Assembly: GCA_031761405.1 (NCBI GenBank) | Contig: JASEVX010000008.1 | Location: 75,126,014 to 75,190,013 of the forward strand | Source: Serripes groenlandicus | Taxonomy: Eukaryota; Mollusca; Bivalvia; Cardiida; Cardiidae | Length of the DNA: 64,000 nt | Direction of reading: 5' to 3' | Shown: in pieces, positions 45,481 to 59,000 of the stretch | How the letters are laid out: each line of letters begins with the position of its first letter | Numbering within the stretch: the first letter of the stretch is position 1 | Notes under the pieces: generated by a model | Told to the model about the DNA's origin: nothing | Database searches by the model: none | The model's input: the letters and a program-made list of their open reading frames with translations, nothing else | Made by a program: the position numbers and the translations under genes

Positions 45481-46378
45481 ACAGTCGACTCTCATTATGT
45501 CGAATTCATGTGAGCATTTAAAAAACAATCGACATAAACATAGTTCGATATAGATATAGAAGGTAATCTTCTCGAAACTCATTGGATATGTCTGACAAAA
45601 ATGACAGCTTTATCGAAATAAAAGGTAAATCGAGACTTTCAATGCCAACCTAATGAGCGTACACCAAAGGACTAGATAAGAGGGAATGAACTGGTCTTTC
45701 CCCCACAATATTTCTCCTATTACTCAACCAAATCCTATGTTGTGGTACTCAAACAAAAGACGTCCCACTGAGTGGATTCTTTTGAGTACCCACAACATAG
45801 GGTTTAAATGTCAAATAAGGATTTTAGAACATGAAAAATACCCTTTATCTAGAACCCTGTTACACTGTATTTGATATCATGAAACCTACTTGAACCGTGT
45901 CATCATAGGCTTTCGAATTTCTATTACAGCAAAAAATGCGGAAAATCACACAATACCTCGTTAAAATACTCAAAAGGTATCTCTATATTGTCTATACGCA
46001 ATGATAAAAATGATCGTAATGGTAATTTGGGGACTACACCCTTGCTCGATTCGGGCAATATTTTCCGTAGAAAAACGTCTAAACCGACCTGGACCCAGGT
46101 AGCGACAGGTTCATAAACGATTTTTCTCATGATCCATCATATCAATATTTGCCAACCGACCAATACGCTGGCGGTTTTGATCTTAATGTTCATAACATTT
46201 GGAAATTTGCAGTTGTCCCGACCGCTATGCGCTGACGTCACAGTAATCACGTTCCGCAGCGAATATTTAACACGAAATTAAGCGCTTTTTTATGATATTG
46301 TTCCTGAGCAATGTTTGTTGGGTTTGGCATTTAATCATTTTTCTTCCAAAAAAATATATTATTCATAAAAAATACGGA

Positions 46379-46880
46379 TTCCTTCAAGCCATGGTGATTG
46401 GTCGAAAACTATAGCCCCAGGGGCGGGCTTATTTTGCCTTATATGTCTAAAGTGAAAACTTAAAAAATCTTCTACGCCGAAAGTGTCAGGCAGATTATTT
46501 AAAATAATTGTATAGAAATGTTCTTTGGGTGACCTTCTATAATTCCTTCAAGCCATGTTGATTGGTTGAAAAACATGGCCACCAGGGGGCGGGGTTGTTT
46601 GGATATGTAATCTTTGCCTAATGGCAGTGGAGTGATATTGGTACTCTTGGGCCTTTTGTTTAAATATATTGTTGATTGCAATGCAACCGATAATGTTTTA
46701 CTTCATAGTTGGAACATGAGTCTTATGGCTCAAAACCAGGGGACAGGGCTGTTTTGTCTTATATGTCTAAAGTGAAAATTTAAAGAATCTTCACCGCCGA
46801 AATTATCTAGCGGATTTTCAAATAATTTTGTAGAAGTGTTCCTTGGGTGACTCTTTATCACCAGGGGGTGGGGGATGTTG
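46379..46880 (-). mobile_element. HINE family 2 fragments, inverted
   Basis: Reverse-complement core pieces: CCTTCAAGCCATGTTGATTGG, GGGGCGGG(G/C)TTATTTTGCC, ACTTAAAAAATCTTCT, GGGTGACC. About 1.5 units at 46379-46616 and a partial unit at 46735-46880. Both ends of the element are missing. Confidence 0.7.
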
Positions 46881-49549
46881 GGCGATATTGGCTGTCCTGG
46901 GCCTCTTGTTTAAATATATTGTTGATTGCACTGCAACCGATAATGGTTTACTTCATAGTTCGAACATGAGTCTTATGGCTCAAAACGGAAATATATTCCT
47001 TTAACATACATGTTTTCAATATAAGTATATTACTGTCATACTTCATTTTTACAAAGGAGCTCGTCAGAGCCAATTGATACGGTTGGCGAAGTCCGCAGAC
47101 ACTCAACTAAATCTAGACTAGTCTCAATTGTCAAAGTCTTATTACAATTTAAGCAATTAATTGCTTCAAATATCTCTATATATCGTAGCTCTCCATTACT
47201 GAAAACCATTTCGTGTTCAGAGAGATGTCTTTATAGTTAAACAAGTTATGTAATGTGTCATTGAAAGAACACGTACATTGTATCTGTATATTTTATTATA
47301 TAGCCTTGTCGACTATATCGAACCGCCAATTAGTCCGTGTCTCAAAAGAAGATTTTAAACAAGTTATGTAAAGTATCAATGAAAGAACATGTACACTGTT
47401 TCTGTGGATGTTTCCAGCCTTGTTCACCGCCTATATCATTTAGTCCTTGTCTCAAAAGCAGCTTTTATTATATATTTTACAGATATCAAAGTCCTCGTGA
47501 TAAATGTATACCAAAAGAAAATCAAATTATTAAAAAAGAGATGTTTTATTAAGAACTTACACGGCACGTATGCTTTTGGTCAAGGTGTCCTAATTTCAAA
47601 AATCCCTTCGATTGGTCTATAGCTACAAGACGATTTCAGCGATGCAAAATTTCTTGAATTGTATTAATTTATCTATAAACTTCAGTATATATAATAAAAT
47701 GGATGTGGTTTATTAGTATCGACGTTCGACTGTCATGCCGAAGACCCTGGTTAGAATCCGGGTCGAATCGGTATTTTGGTTGCCTTAGAAATTAATGTAA
47801 TCATTATGTTTTTATTTTTGTCAAATGATTTTATCGTATGAACTATTAAGCACATTTTGACACATCTGTAACCTTCTCATTCAAACTGGTGAGACATCAC
47901 TAAAATAAAAGGCTGCATTTATTTTTCACCTATTTTATGTGAAAGTCTTTTTGAAAAAATGACGTGTCCAGTTGTTTTGAGACAACTGTGGTTGCCATGC
48001 TAGACGGACTCCTAAAATTCGCATTTCTGATTAGTCGAAGATTTTTTTTGTAAAATAATCTATACACATTCCATTTAATTTGTATTCTTTTATAAGTCAG
48101 ACACAACATTGCAGTGCTATTGTTATTTTTATATATTCAAATCATGATAATTTATTTATCAAACAAGGCAGGACAATGAATTCTTTTTCTATTCCGAAAA
48201 AAGGAACTGAACATGTAGATACATATACATGTATGATGTTTTTGCTTTATTGGTTAGTATACGTATACAGCGGCCTTATTTGATATGGCATGAATCAAGG
48301 GGTTTGTTAGCTATTCCACGACCTTTTGACAATAAAGGTATTTGCAATAGAATCCCCATTCTGTAAACACAAAATTGTGCATCCAACACTACTATCATTC
48401 AGAATGTGGAACTTTTAACATTCCAACCCTATTAGTGTATAGCTAAATTGCTAGATGTGCAAGGGTTCAATATTTAGTGGATGAACGTAATTCGGTTCAT
48501 TAATCACAAACAAATGCTAAATACTGTCAATTAGCGGAGATATATTGGTTAAAGATTTAGACACAAACTCAGACAGATGTTTAGGCTCATTAGGCTATTC
48601 ACTATTTTGAATAAACTTATAGCTCACATTTGACTTTGTGTTTTGTGTTATTACACACAACATAAGGACATACCAAAGAGGTATTGTGAAGTGTAATTGA
48701 TTGACATTTTTTCCGGTTAATCCTTCTCCAAATGTTATCCGTTTTAACCAGTTAGACCATTGACGACAGTTCTTTCGGTGCGTTGATTTCCAAAGGTACT
48801 TTCAAAGTAAACAAAGACGGCAATTTCATAAAACTATTTTGACAGAAGTTAAAAAAACCTGCCTACCGTGCTTGGCGTTGTCTGTATAATAGCTTTCATA
48901 CTCGTTACATATCGGACGCTATTGCAACATCATTTTCCTTTCATTATATATACCATATATAACATTTTAAGATTTACACATAAAATATAATTTATGATTT
49001 GTATGTGAACCACGCCCAACTATCACATTTTGAATGACGAAAAATAATATTTAAATGACGTCACATCATATTTTAGTGACGTACCATTACCATATTTGTA
49101 TTGTATTTGACCACCGGTCCATACACACGATATAAATTGCATGTATTCCTATATTCATCAGGCACATATAAATATACATATGGATCTGCCATTTTGCATA
49201 TCAGATAGTAATACATCTAACTATATACGATTATTTTGTAACTAAACGTGGTGCTGTAATATCACAAAGACACGGACACGAATTTTAGGTGTTTTCATAA
49301 ATTTTACAAATTACCAAAGAAGCTATCAACAAGTCGGAATGCAGAAAACGATAAAATCACCAAGCAGTTTTCAGGTTGTACACATGATATAATTGTCCTC
49401 TCTTAGAATAGAGAAAAGCTTTATTCACAATTTATTTAGCACAGCAGAACATTAATGGATGAGTATCATTTGTCATTGATATTAATATGCGCATATCGGA
49501 TGATAAATGGATATTCACATTCTTTGCAAAATAATTCTAAAAGCATGAT

Positions 49550-49715
49550 TCGTCTGTCACCAATGGGTTAACGGTTGTTGTGAAGAAGTAGCCGGTTGCC
49601 TGGAAATACTGTTGTTTGTGTAACTGTTGTCAGGGAGTCAGAAAGCACATGGGTGGGTACTGGCCGCTGCGAGATGACTGACAAATATTCTAACACAATT
49701 GTCGTTTAAAAGTTT
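49550..49715 (+). mobile_element. SINE 3' fragment
   Basis: CACCAATGGGTTAACGG, AGCCGGTTGCCTGGAAA, GTACTGGCCGCTGCGAGATG match the body of the 45 kb and 58 kb SINEs. The tRNA-like head is missing. Confidence 0.6.
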
Positions 49716-52364
49716 TGAAAATATTCAAAACAAGGTTGAACATATTAACTATCTATCTAGAACACAGCACCTGCATTACATCAAGAGGTTGAAGATAATA
49801 ACGTCATATCCAGAGATAAAGCATACTGTCAAAAGGTTAAATATTTAAACACTTCGTACAGAAAACTGTCGTCATTTGAATTTAAACCTTCTATATACCA
49901 CTCCCAAAGCGGATGCATTAACCAATAGGCAATTGGTGTCGGTGTACATGTACAACAGCAAACATGTATGATTATACTAAAGAACATTTTATAATGTTAT
50001 TTTACAGAAAACAAAAGTTTGAACATTGTGTGATCTAGAACTATGAATACATCACTCGTGAATGTTCGTGAGTCAAACTGTAAAAGTAGACTAACTGGGA
50101 AATTCAAACATTTACGTTGGTACCGATACTACCTGTTTCTGAGAGCAGTGAACCGAATGACGGTCAATTCAGATTAACAATATGTGACAGTAACCGTAGC
50201 ATTGAGGCAAACTACATATAACTATATATAGTAAACAGTAGCGTGTGTATAAGTAATGTTGAAGGATATATGTGTCACTTATTTAGAATACCAGTACAAG
50301 GATTACATATAAATGTTTTTGGATACCCAGGTGTCCTGACCTCAATATGAGATATGCATACAAAACGTTTATATTTGTACAAATGCTATAACTGTGTACA
50401 ATTGAAATAAGTAAACACGAACTTTATTGATCATTTTTAGAATCATTCGTAATCGTTTGTTCTCGTTTCATGTTGCCTACACATTGGTGAACACATCTGA
50501 TGAAAGCTACACCCTAGACTTCGTCTTTTATCAATGACAAAACCTTTGCAAATACTTTGGTTGTCGCTTGAATGCAATTTATTCACGTCCTCGTATTCAC
50601 TTTGGAGTTCTAATGAGGAACGTTTTCGTTGAATTGTCTGTGCGCAGTAAATACAAATATACGCTTATGTAAGCACAATGTCGCGTACCTACACATTCGC
50701 GCCTGAAGTCACAATCGTTTTCAAGTCACGTCGAAACTACCGTCATTTTATGAAATGTTCATTATTATTATTGCATGTCAAATGACATGATTTATTTCAA
50801 AATGTATGCATATCGATGGTGGCGATAGTGCTGTTAACAGCAAAGCACGCCTAAAACTTTCAAAGCAATCCACGCTTGCGTAATATTTGTCTATGTTATG
50901 AAATGTACAGTTAAGAACATCATACAATTGACAAATTTTGCCGTCACATTCCAATCCAATAAGATCCTATATGTTCCGCTCTCGTTCTAGTCCGTTCTTA
51001 AAGCGTCCCGTCGCTCAAATCATTCTGATTGATTGTTGCCGTTCCGTTCATTGTGATCGCTTTTTACGCTCACCCTGAACAATTTTGTTTGATCTAAGTC
51101 CGTTCCACGATTTGATTGGCTGAATTTGATATCGTTTCCATTAATATATTTTATTTAACACCAAGCATATAAACATACGATCTTGTGTGAATGCTACATT
51201 GCCTTTTGTTCTCTGTTTTACTTTAGAAAAGGTTGTACCTGATTTTCGGTATATTATCATTATTTTGTTTAGAAATGTAGGCCGTATACAAATGGCCACA
51301 TTACACACACGACATATCAATTAAGGATTCCATCCAGGGAAGTGGAAGTCACTTAAAATATCTCTTAATCCACATTTGATATCATTGATATATTCATTTT
51401 TATGTTGATTTCTTAAACACACTATTGAAATTTGAGAAAGTTTTAAAAATTAAAAACTCACCTTATTCTTACATTGATTTCGATAATGTATTTATTTATT
51501 TTTGTTGATCGGACAAATAATAAATATGATCTCCTTATTGCAAGTTTGACACACTAGTCATTGCTCAACAATGTGACTATGTATCTGTAAGTCTCTAAAC
51601 ATAAGCATAAGTAATCGTGTAGAAAATTATAGACGGTAATACAAATAGACACATTAAACATACGACACACCAATTAAGAATGCGTAATAAATGAAAGGGG
51701 AAGTGACTAACAATCCCTTAATCCACAATTGAAAATTCATCTTAAATGTCAACTTGATTTAAGATCAGAAGAAGTTTATCGTTTAAACAAACTGTAGGAA
51801 TAGGAGAATTGTAGAAAAAAGATTAAACATTTCCTTTAAAGTTGTTCCGATATTGTTGTTATTTCCTTTTTTAATCTTAAAGATACTCAAATTATTAAAT
51901 TATTGCATGTTCGACACACGAGACTTTGATTGACGATACGCCCATATTTAAAACTAATACATTGTAAATGTATCAAAATGAATGATCTACAGGATTGTAA
52001 ATTATATTTTCATTTACAGTATGTATTTGATTATCTATTCCAGGTTCTATGATTGATTTGACCTTTCTATATCATCTACTGATTATTTCCTTCTTTAGAG
52101 TAAAATCAATAAACCTATATCGAATTTCTTAATTATTAGGTCCCAAAATTATTCAATATAATAAAAATCTGTAAAGTGTTGCAGTCGCTCAATATGATCG
52201 AAGCGCTTATATGATTTGATTGTATCAATTATTATGAATGTTTCAATCAGAGCGCTAAATTCCAATCCGCTCTTAAAGCGTTCCATTTTCGTTAGATTCG
52301 TGCTCACGATCCTATCACGATCCAATCAGAATGTCAATGGCATGATGTTTTAACTGTAAATATT

Positions 52365-52649
52365 CCTGGGTCCAATTCCACCAACATTACTTAGTGTTAA
52401 GTAATACGTAAATACTTAAAAGCATATTTCGTCATTTTTGTTTCCCAAATATTGTGTAAGATATGAATGGTGGAATGTATTTAAGTGAATGACTTAGTTG
52501 ATATAAATATATACCTTGCTGACTTACAAAATGTGTTAAGAATTGGAATCTTATGGCATTTTTATTAGGAAAACAAAAATGACGAAATAAGCTTTTAAGT
52601 ATTTAAGTTTTACTTAGCGCTAAGAAAGGTTGGTGGAATTGGTCCCAGG
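52365..52649 (+). mobile_element. MITE with ~82 bp inverted ends
   Basis: Left arm CCTGGGTCCAATTCCACCAA... and right arm, read in reverse complement, CCTGGGACCAATTCCACCAA..., both running through TATTTCGTCATTTTTGTTT. Total 285 bp. No clear target duplication. The stem would fold as a long hairpin. Confidence 0.82.
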
Positions 52650-53162
52650 TCACTAAACAATGGTTAAAAATAGTACGAATTTTGACCACAGTTGTGCTTA
52701 ACTTTAAACGTGAAGAACATTTAGGTATCATATCAGATCCAATATCTACAATTGACTAAGATGTATGTCAAGATCTTCATAGTTTTGTTCATCAGTCGGA
52801 TTTGTTACTTTTTTAGAAGACCTGTCATCCTGTTTTCTACAAAAGAAATTGAATGAACTTCGTTATACGGACATGAGATCTGAGCTGGCATACGTGACAA
52901 ATTAAAATGAAGATACGCCTATGCAGACATTCATTTGGGCCCAAGCTTTCAAGGAACATTGACATGGCGTTGTTACTTGATATACTCTTTCATTACAATT
53001 GTATAAGCATTCGTGGACAATAAGCGCGTATTAATTCGCTTTCTTAAAACTATATTAAAAGTTAAAGGCGTGGATAAGTAGTGCTGATTAACTCTGACAA
53101 CTAATGCGGTAGACACTTTTATATGGGATGTATGATACAAGACAAAAACATTAAGACAGTGG

Positions 53163-53236
53163 GGCTGAGATAAAGCGTCGCCCTCTCGTATGAAATGTTC
53201 TTGGTTCGAATCCCGTCATAATTTGGTTTCATCTTT
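53163..53236 (+). mobile_element. tRNA-like SINE head or tRNA relic
   Basis: A clear B box (GGTTCGAATCCC) near 53203 but a poor A box and no cloverleaf; not called as a functional tRNA. Confidence 0.3.
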
Positions 53237-53807
53237 TTGATTTTCCAAGAAAAATACTTGACTATGGTCAAGTGTGTAGAATCAGACATCGAGCATTATT
53301 GATTTTAGTTATTTGACAATCGATGTCAAATTTAAATGTTTAAACTACACAATGAAATACCCAGCCCTTACACTCCTTGACAAATTAGCCTTGTTTAAGC
53401 TGATCAATATATTTAGTTACAGTCCTTTCACAAATACAATTGTTTACCTCTTTTAAATTTACAAAAAAAAAGTCATACAACTATGTAACAGATTAATGAT
53501 AAATAAAGACCTGCTGATGCGCTTGAGTTCGTAAAATTGATTGGTGGTAATTCGTTTGCTGTACATGTCATAAGTAAAGCGCTTAAGTTATAATGCTAAT
53601 AGTGTAAATTAATCATTAAGTGCACTGGATACATATCTCGTGGATTTTGTTGATACTTATCGAAATCACTATTTATAATATATCGATTGATGTTTCAAGT
53701 ACATTGTACGTAACACTCAAACAATTAAAGGTAACGTGTAACACAGACGCGTTTTTACCTATACTAGTTTGCAGTTTAACTTATTTCTCTATCAAAACGA
53801 TGTCTAC

Positions 53808-53922
53808 CTTCTCTTCAGAAAAAAAACACCAGCTACTTCAAGTACAACGATGATGAACGCCACACCAGACCCAACTCCAATAATCATAAATTGGTAATTT
53901 CCATCGCTTTCGTCTGGACCGC
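53808..53922 (-). CDS. MEGF/scavenger-receptor-like gene, transmembrane exon
   Basis: 115 bp exon: acceptor TTTCGTAG|GCGG, donor AGAAG|GTAGAC. It encodes GGPDESDGNYQF followed by one hydrophobic helix (FMIIGVGSGVAFIIVVLEVAGVFF) and the stop-transfer KRR. It follows the last EGF-type exon in phase 1, so it anchors the extracellular EGF repeats in the membrane. The cytoplasmic exons, which should be further left, were not found. Confidence 0.75.
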
Positions 53923-54403
53923 CTACGAAAGGGAAAGCATATATAACTGATTTAAATTTTTGTCTTTTGATACTGTATTGCTGATTCTTATTCAGCGCAA
54001 CATAAATGGGCATGTACGTTTATTCGAAGTTTTGTATCACGAGGTATGTAAATCACCTGTCTAAAGTAAGAAGTAGATATTATATGTAATTGGCAAAACG
54101 TGAAAGTCTATTGAATTAGTTTAAATCAATATAACATTTGACAATCACTTCAAATCTTCCCAAACGAGTTGTGTCCTCCTAGAAAAGTGCACTTTCTAAA
54201 TCCTCACAATTCTGTTGGTTTAATATATGACTTTTAATAATAAAACTAAATAATTATATTTATTATGTTAATGACAATGTTTAAGACAATACAATACATA
54301 TGCTATTCTCTGTTCGTATTTTGACTGATCATAAGTCTAGCCATAAATACAAAGATATTTCACATAAACGCACTTCTTTATAGTTATAGTATGTAATGCA
54401 TAC

Positions 54404-54547
54404 CGTTCATTTGCTGGCAGTCCACACCAAACAAGCCATCTGCACATAAACCATCTTCACACTCTCCATTAATCGAATCACAGGATTTGCCATCGACACA
54501 GTAGCATTGCTGTCTACAATTCACTCCAAACGTGTAGTTTCCGCATG
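54404..54547 (-). CDS. MEGF-like gene, EGF-type exon (membrane-proximal)
   Basis: 144 bp exon (acceptor ACAG|CATGC, donor AACG|GTATGC), phase 1 at both ends. It encodes one cysteine-rich EGF/laminin-like repeat: CGNYTFGVNC, CYC, CDSINGEC, LCADGLFGVDC. The repeat type (GxYGxxC ... C..GxxG..C) is that of MEGF10/PEAR1/scavenger receptor class F proteins, cell-surface receptors for binding and engulfing particles. The exact orthologue cannot be told from one repeat. Confidence 0.8.
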
Positions 54548-54656
54548 CTGTACATGTAATTTATAGTATATCAGATCAAGGAATGATTAAGGAGCATTAC
54601 AAATAAAATGTTCACAAGAACTACACTAAATCAGAAATTGGTTACAAAATGCCTAC

Positions 54657-54794
54657 CTTGTTTACATGTATCTCCTTGACGACCTGCAGCGCAACCCTTT
54701 GAACACAAACCATTTACGTGGTTGCATGTTTCGTATTTCAAACAGATTCCGCATTGGGTTGAACAATCTTGGCCGTAGGTGCCTGATATACACT
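54657..54794 (-). CDS. MEGF-like gene, EGF-type exon
   Basis: 138 bp exon (acceptor TTTCAG|AGTG, donor CAAG|GTAGGC), phase 1-1. Encodes CISGTYGQDCSTQCGIC, CNHVNGLCSKGC and GRQGDTC, a full EGF-type repeat. It is next to the 54404-54547 exon and separated from the 62.9 kb exon by an 8.1 kb intron. Confidence 0.82.
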
Positions 54795-54904
54795 CTGAAA
54801 CATAGTAGTGTATCATTTCGGAAAGAAGTGTTATATAAGTAATAGGTAAAAAGTCCCGACCCTAAAGTTATGGTATAAACTCCGAAAATCTATTAACATT
54901 GTTA

Positions 54905-55084
54905 TTTACATATACACATGTATATATGATCGGTGCCTTACGAAAACAAACCTTAACGTAATTATTACACGTGTATATATGAATGGTGCCTTACGAAGAC
55001 CAACCTTAACGTAATTATTACACGTGTATATATGATCGGTGCCTTACGAAAACCAACTTTAATGCAATTATTACACGTGTATAT
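54905..55084 (+). repeat. 53 bp satellite array, left remnant
   Basis: About 3.4 units of the same repeat as 59526-62525 (GATCGGTGCCTTACGAAAAC, GTAATTATTACACGTG). It is cut off from the main array by the 4.4 kb element. Confidence 0.9.
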
Positions 55085-56779
55085 CGATGGCTCAGCGCAA
55101 TACTAGGCTAACTCTATTTTCAATTTTTTTACAGGAGAGTGAAAAAACTGTTTACATGTTTTCCCTTTTGATATTTTGTAGGTATTTTTTCTGTTCTATA
55201 TGCTGATAAATGTTTCAAAACTAATGATCATATTCTTTTTAATCTGAAACTCTTTCTTAATAGTTTAAAATCAATTATTTGAGTTAGCAATAGTTTTGCA
55301 CTGAAAATCAATGATTTGTTGAAAAAAACTAAGCGCAAAACTAAAATTAAGTCAAGTTAGACATAGTTTTGCACTGAAAATCAATGATTTGTTGAAAAAA
55401 ACTCAGGGCAAAACTAAACCTAAGTCAAGTTGGACATAGTTTTGCACTTAAAATTAATGAAATGTTGATCTTTTTTTATGTAAAACCTATACTAAGTCAA
55501 GTAAGATATATTTCACCAATTTAATTTTGAAGTTATTTTGAAGTTTAAACAATGCAATAAATATAACATGCTCCATAAAAGTTTTCTTGGACTCTTTCTG
55601 AATTGAAAGCTTTTATTTGCCTATTATCAGTAATGGCTAAATTATGTTTATATTTAATGACAGAGTGGAAAAGGGTGCAGGAAGAGTTAAAATTTCAATC
55701 TTTTGATAAATTTATAACTTTATTTTGCCTATTTAAACGAAATGCTATACATCAAAAAAATATATTAAATCTTTGCTACATAAAACTGCCTTTTCTGGCA
55801 CCCAATACAGTATGCCTTTGAAAGCAGTGTAGGAAGTAATCTGAAATCTTCCTGTACCGTTTGTCACACTGACAGTAAAGGTAACCATTGTTCATTAATT
55901 ACTGATAAGTGGTGACTTGATGCTTCCAAGTTAGTACATTCCAAGAAAATGACTATCGAGCAGGATTACCAATATTTATCTTAAAATGTTTGATAAAATG
56001 GCCCTCAAACTATTTATTCATTGCTCCATAAAACCACATTTCCTCGCATCCAAAAACGCAGGCATTTGGAAGCAATGTAGGAATAGTTGTAGGATAAGAT
56101 TTTAGGCCTTTTGGAACAGTGAAGAAAATTTAAGATCACTCGTAACGAGCAATCTGAACCTTTCCTTCACAGATTTTCAACTCTGTCAGTTAATGTGAAC
56201 ATAATTCACCCATTATTGATAAGTTGTGAATTAATGCTTTCGATTTGGTGAACTGTTCAAGAAAATAACTATGGAGCAAAGAGTCAAATAGTTATGTTGT
56301 TGAACTTATTTATTCACAACATATTTGTGAGCATATCATTGTAACAAAAGTACATTATTACAACAAACAGAAACTGTGGTAGGATTGTTAAAATACATAT
56401 TGGTAACAAAATAGCCTTACAGTACTATGAATTAGTTGGGAATCTCATGAGAAATGACTGCATAGAACGATGTGATGGGAATCAGGGATCACACCCTACC
56501 TACATAAGGAGATGAGCTCTTTGTACTTCTCAAATGTTATCATGGAGTAGTCCTTTTGCAATATATTTAGCTCAATATCTTTCAGAACAGTGTTTGACCT
56601 TCTTAACCACTGAGTCTACTGGACCATTGTTATCATACTAAATTTCTGCTTTATTGGAATTGTTAGATTCTATTTTGACTCTTTCGAAAACCTTGTTCCT
56701 TTCTTAATCCTGATAAAAAATTGAGTATTTGGAAACAGACTTGAAGTAAAAAAAATATGACAAGTTCGTTTCCTAAAGC

Positions 56780-57190
56780 TACAGTCACACGTAAGCCGGA
56801 CTTAACACGGAGCAACACGGTACACCCCGGATCAATAGATATCTTGATCCGGGATGATCCTGGGTGAAATTAAGTCGCAAAACATCGTCACCCCGGACCC
56901 AACACGGCACCTCAATGTATGAACACAGAGCCAACAAGGATCTGACCCAGGTACCCAGGTACCACCACGGCAGCTTCCAGTAGCTAACAAGGTCGCAACA
57001 CAGACCGTCTCTGACTACCCCGAATTAAAGAATCCTCATGGCCGGTCCCGGATGACCAAGGCAATTTTAAAGAGTTTAAAATTGACGGGGTGGTGTCCCT
57101 GACCATGACAGACCATCCAGGAATATCCCGGATCGGCCAAATTTCAGTACGGGCGGTCGGATGGACTGGGGCTTGAGCATGGTTTGGATT
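56780..57190. other. GC-rich island inside the 4.4 kb element
   Basis: Much more G+C than its neighbours, with palindromic CCCGGATC...GATCCGGG pairs (near 56816-56850) and many CCGG/CACGG words. It may be a nested repeat; no frame found. Confidence 0.4.
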
Positions 57191-57599
57191 TTTATGACAT
57201 GCAGTTCTTACAAATTAGTTGTGTATACACTAATTTGACTACTTGCCCTTTCAATACAGGCATGGACAGAATAATTGTCCTTCTGTGTGTGACTCTACAG
57301 TTTGAATAATGATTTGGGCATTTTTAAAGGCTATGTGAACTTTCTGAGGAGAAATATTCAAAGTTTGGAGAAAAAATGTCTTGCAAACCCTAATATTTGT
57401 ACAATTTAATGACAAAATCCACATAAATTAATTAACTCATTTCTGACTAATGGTACTGGACTGTTTATTACTTTCTTCTTCTGTGGAGCAGAATACTTAA
57501 AAAGAAACTGCCTTTATCATATTGCATCTCCTAACTTCCAATTGTTTGGTGTTTAATGCCGCTATCAACAATTTTTCAGTTATATCACATCATTTCCTG

Positions 57600-59000
57600 G
57601 GTAAATTACAAGTACTACTGGTCCATTTATCCTGACACTAACCAGTCAATTGTAATGCTAACCCCATAGCTTCTTCAATAATTTCTGCAGCCAATTGCCC
57701 AAACCCTGATCCATGACTTTCAAATTGTATTTCACTCTGATCAGCTACTAACTTTGCAGTCTTCCATGTTAATGTCTTCAACTATATCTTCATTTTCAAA
57801 ATCAATGCACTGTTGTTATTCACTCTCAACAATAGTTGGAACAATTTCTTCAACTTGGGCATTAGTGTTTTGTCAGTTACTTTACTATTAGATCCTCTTT
57901 CTACTTTATAACAGTAACTGAGCTCCATTTCATTTGGTGAATCTGATTTATCAACTAGATTAAATTTTCCTAATGTCATACACCTTTCTACTCAATTCAG
58001 TTTGCACCTATTGTTTCTATTCTTTTTCTTTTTGGAAGAATACCATTGGATAAACTTGATTCTTAGTAAGTTTCATTCAACATTTTCTTCTCAAATTGTG
58101 AGAACATTTATTCAATACCAGAAGAGATGTGCTCTAAATCTAACCGAGAGTATCAGACTTCAAGATTTTTGAGTTTAGATAATGCGATGTCATCTTCAGA
58201 TGACACAGCTGTAGGAAGTTCATAGTCATTATCAACAGACATTAAACTATGTTCATGGTCATAACCTAAACTACATTGTTGAAGTTATTCTTCAATCCTT
58301 TTGATTTTCTCATCGTTTGTGTCTTTAATTATTTGAATGCCGGTAGCGACGCGGGCTGTCAATCCAGGGGTTGTGAGTTTGAATCCCGGCTCAGCCAACT
58401 TTCTTCCGAGGATTGACAAAAGTCAATGCGACACGCGTCATTCGTCTTCCACCAATGGGCATAGTCTATGTGGAAAAGCAGCCAGTTGCTTGGGAAGATT
58501 GTTGTGTGGAGTACTGGTGTGAGAAAACCAGGAAATGCATGAGTAGGTGAACTGGCCGCCGTGATATAACTGAGAAATTGTTAAAAACCGCGTTAAATCT
58601 CAATCAATCAATCAATTAATTATTTGAAGAATATAGGAATATATACTCCTTCTGATATGTCAGAAAAATTATTTGATTCACTTGTATCAGTACATGACTG
58701 TATTCTACACAATATCTACATGTGTGGCTTCAAATGTTATGAATTCAATTTCTGGTTCACCCAAACTTGATGCAAAACAGGATCAAGTTTTCAAACTTAC
58801 AGTGTGATGTGAACACTACATTTCCATTGGTTTCTACCATACTGTTTGTGTTACTTGAATGAGGTGTTACTAAGCATTTCATTGTTATGAAAAGGATTTG
58901 TTTTATCTTTCTTATGGTTTGATGCAAACTTACATAAGGTTTAACTCTTAAAATTGAACCTGCATTATATTTTAATACTGCTCCACTGATTTGGAAGATC
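57600..59000 (-). pseudogene. Possible decayed gene of the 4.4 kb element
   Basis: On the - strand, protein-like stretches survive in several frames, for example GFGQLAAEIIEEAMGLALQL near 57640-57710, SPNEMELSYCYKVERG near 57920 and ILRVKPYVSLHQTIRKIKQI near 58900. Stops separate them, and a SINE splits the region. I do not recognise the protein; it may be the relic of the element's own gene. Confidence 0.35.
58338..58615 (+). mobile_element. tRNA-like SINE with 13 bp target duplication
   Basis: Flanked by TTAATTATTTGAA (58325-58337 and 58616-58628). Contains B-box-like GTGAGTTTGAATCCC, the AAGCAGCCAGTTGCTTGG body, GAACTGGCCGCCGTGATA and an (ATCA)n tail. This is the cleanest copy of the family also present at 45205, 49550 and 63452. 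Confidence 0.85.

Larger units (their letters stand above)
45546..53800. other. Long AT-rich stretch without a recognised gene
   Basis: No frame with features on either strand. What I can identify is listed separately (HINE fragments, a MITE, SINE pieces). Small tandem duplications also occur: a ~250 bp one with TTGTTGATTGCA(A/C)TGCAACC (46660 and 46915), a ~118 bp one with AACAAGTTATGTAA (47237 and 47354), and a diverged ~345 bp one near 51285 and 51630 (ACACATTA...CAATTAAG). Cytoplasmic exons of the MEGF-like gene may lie here but I could not find them. Confidence 0.45.

Noticed and set aside
47710..47780. tRNA-like stretch with AGAATCCGGG
   Set aside because: No A box and no cloverleaf; too weak for tRNA or SINE.
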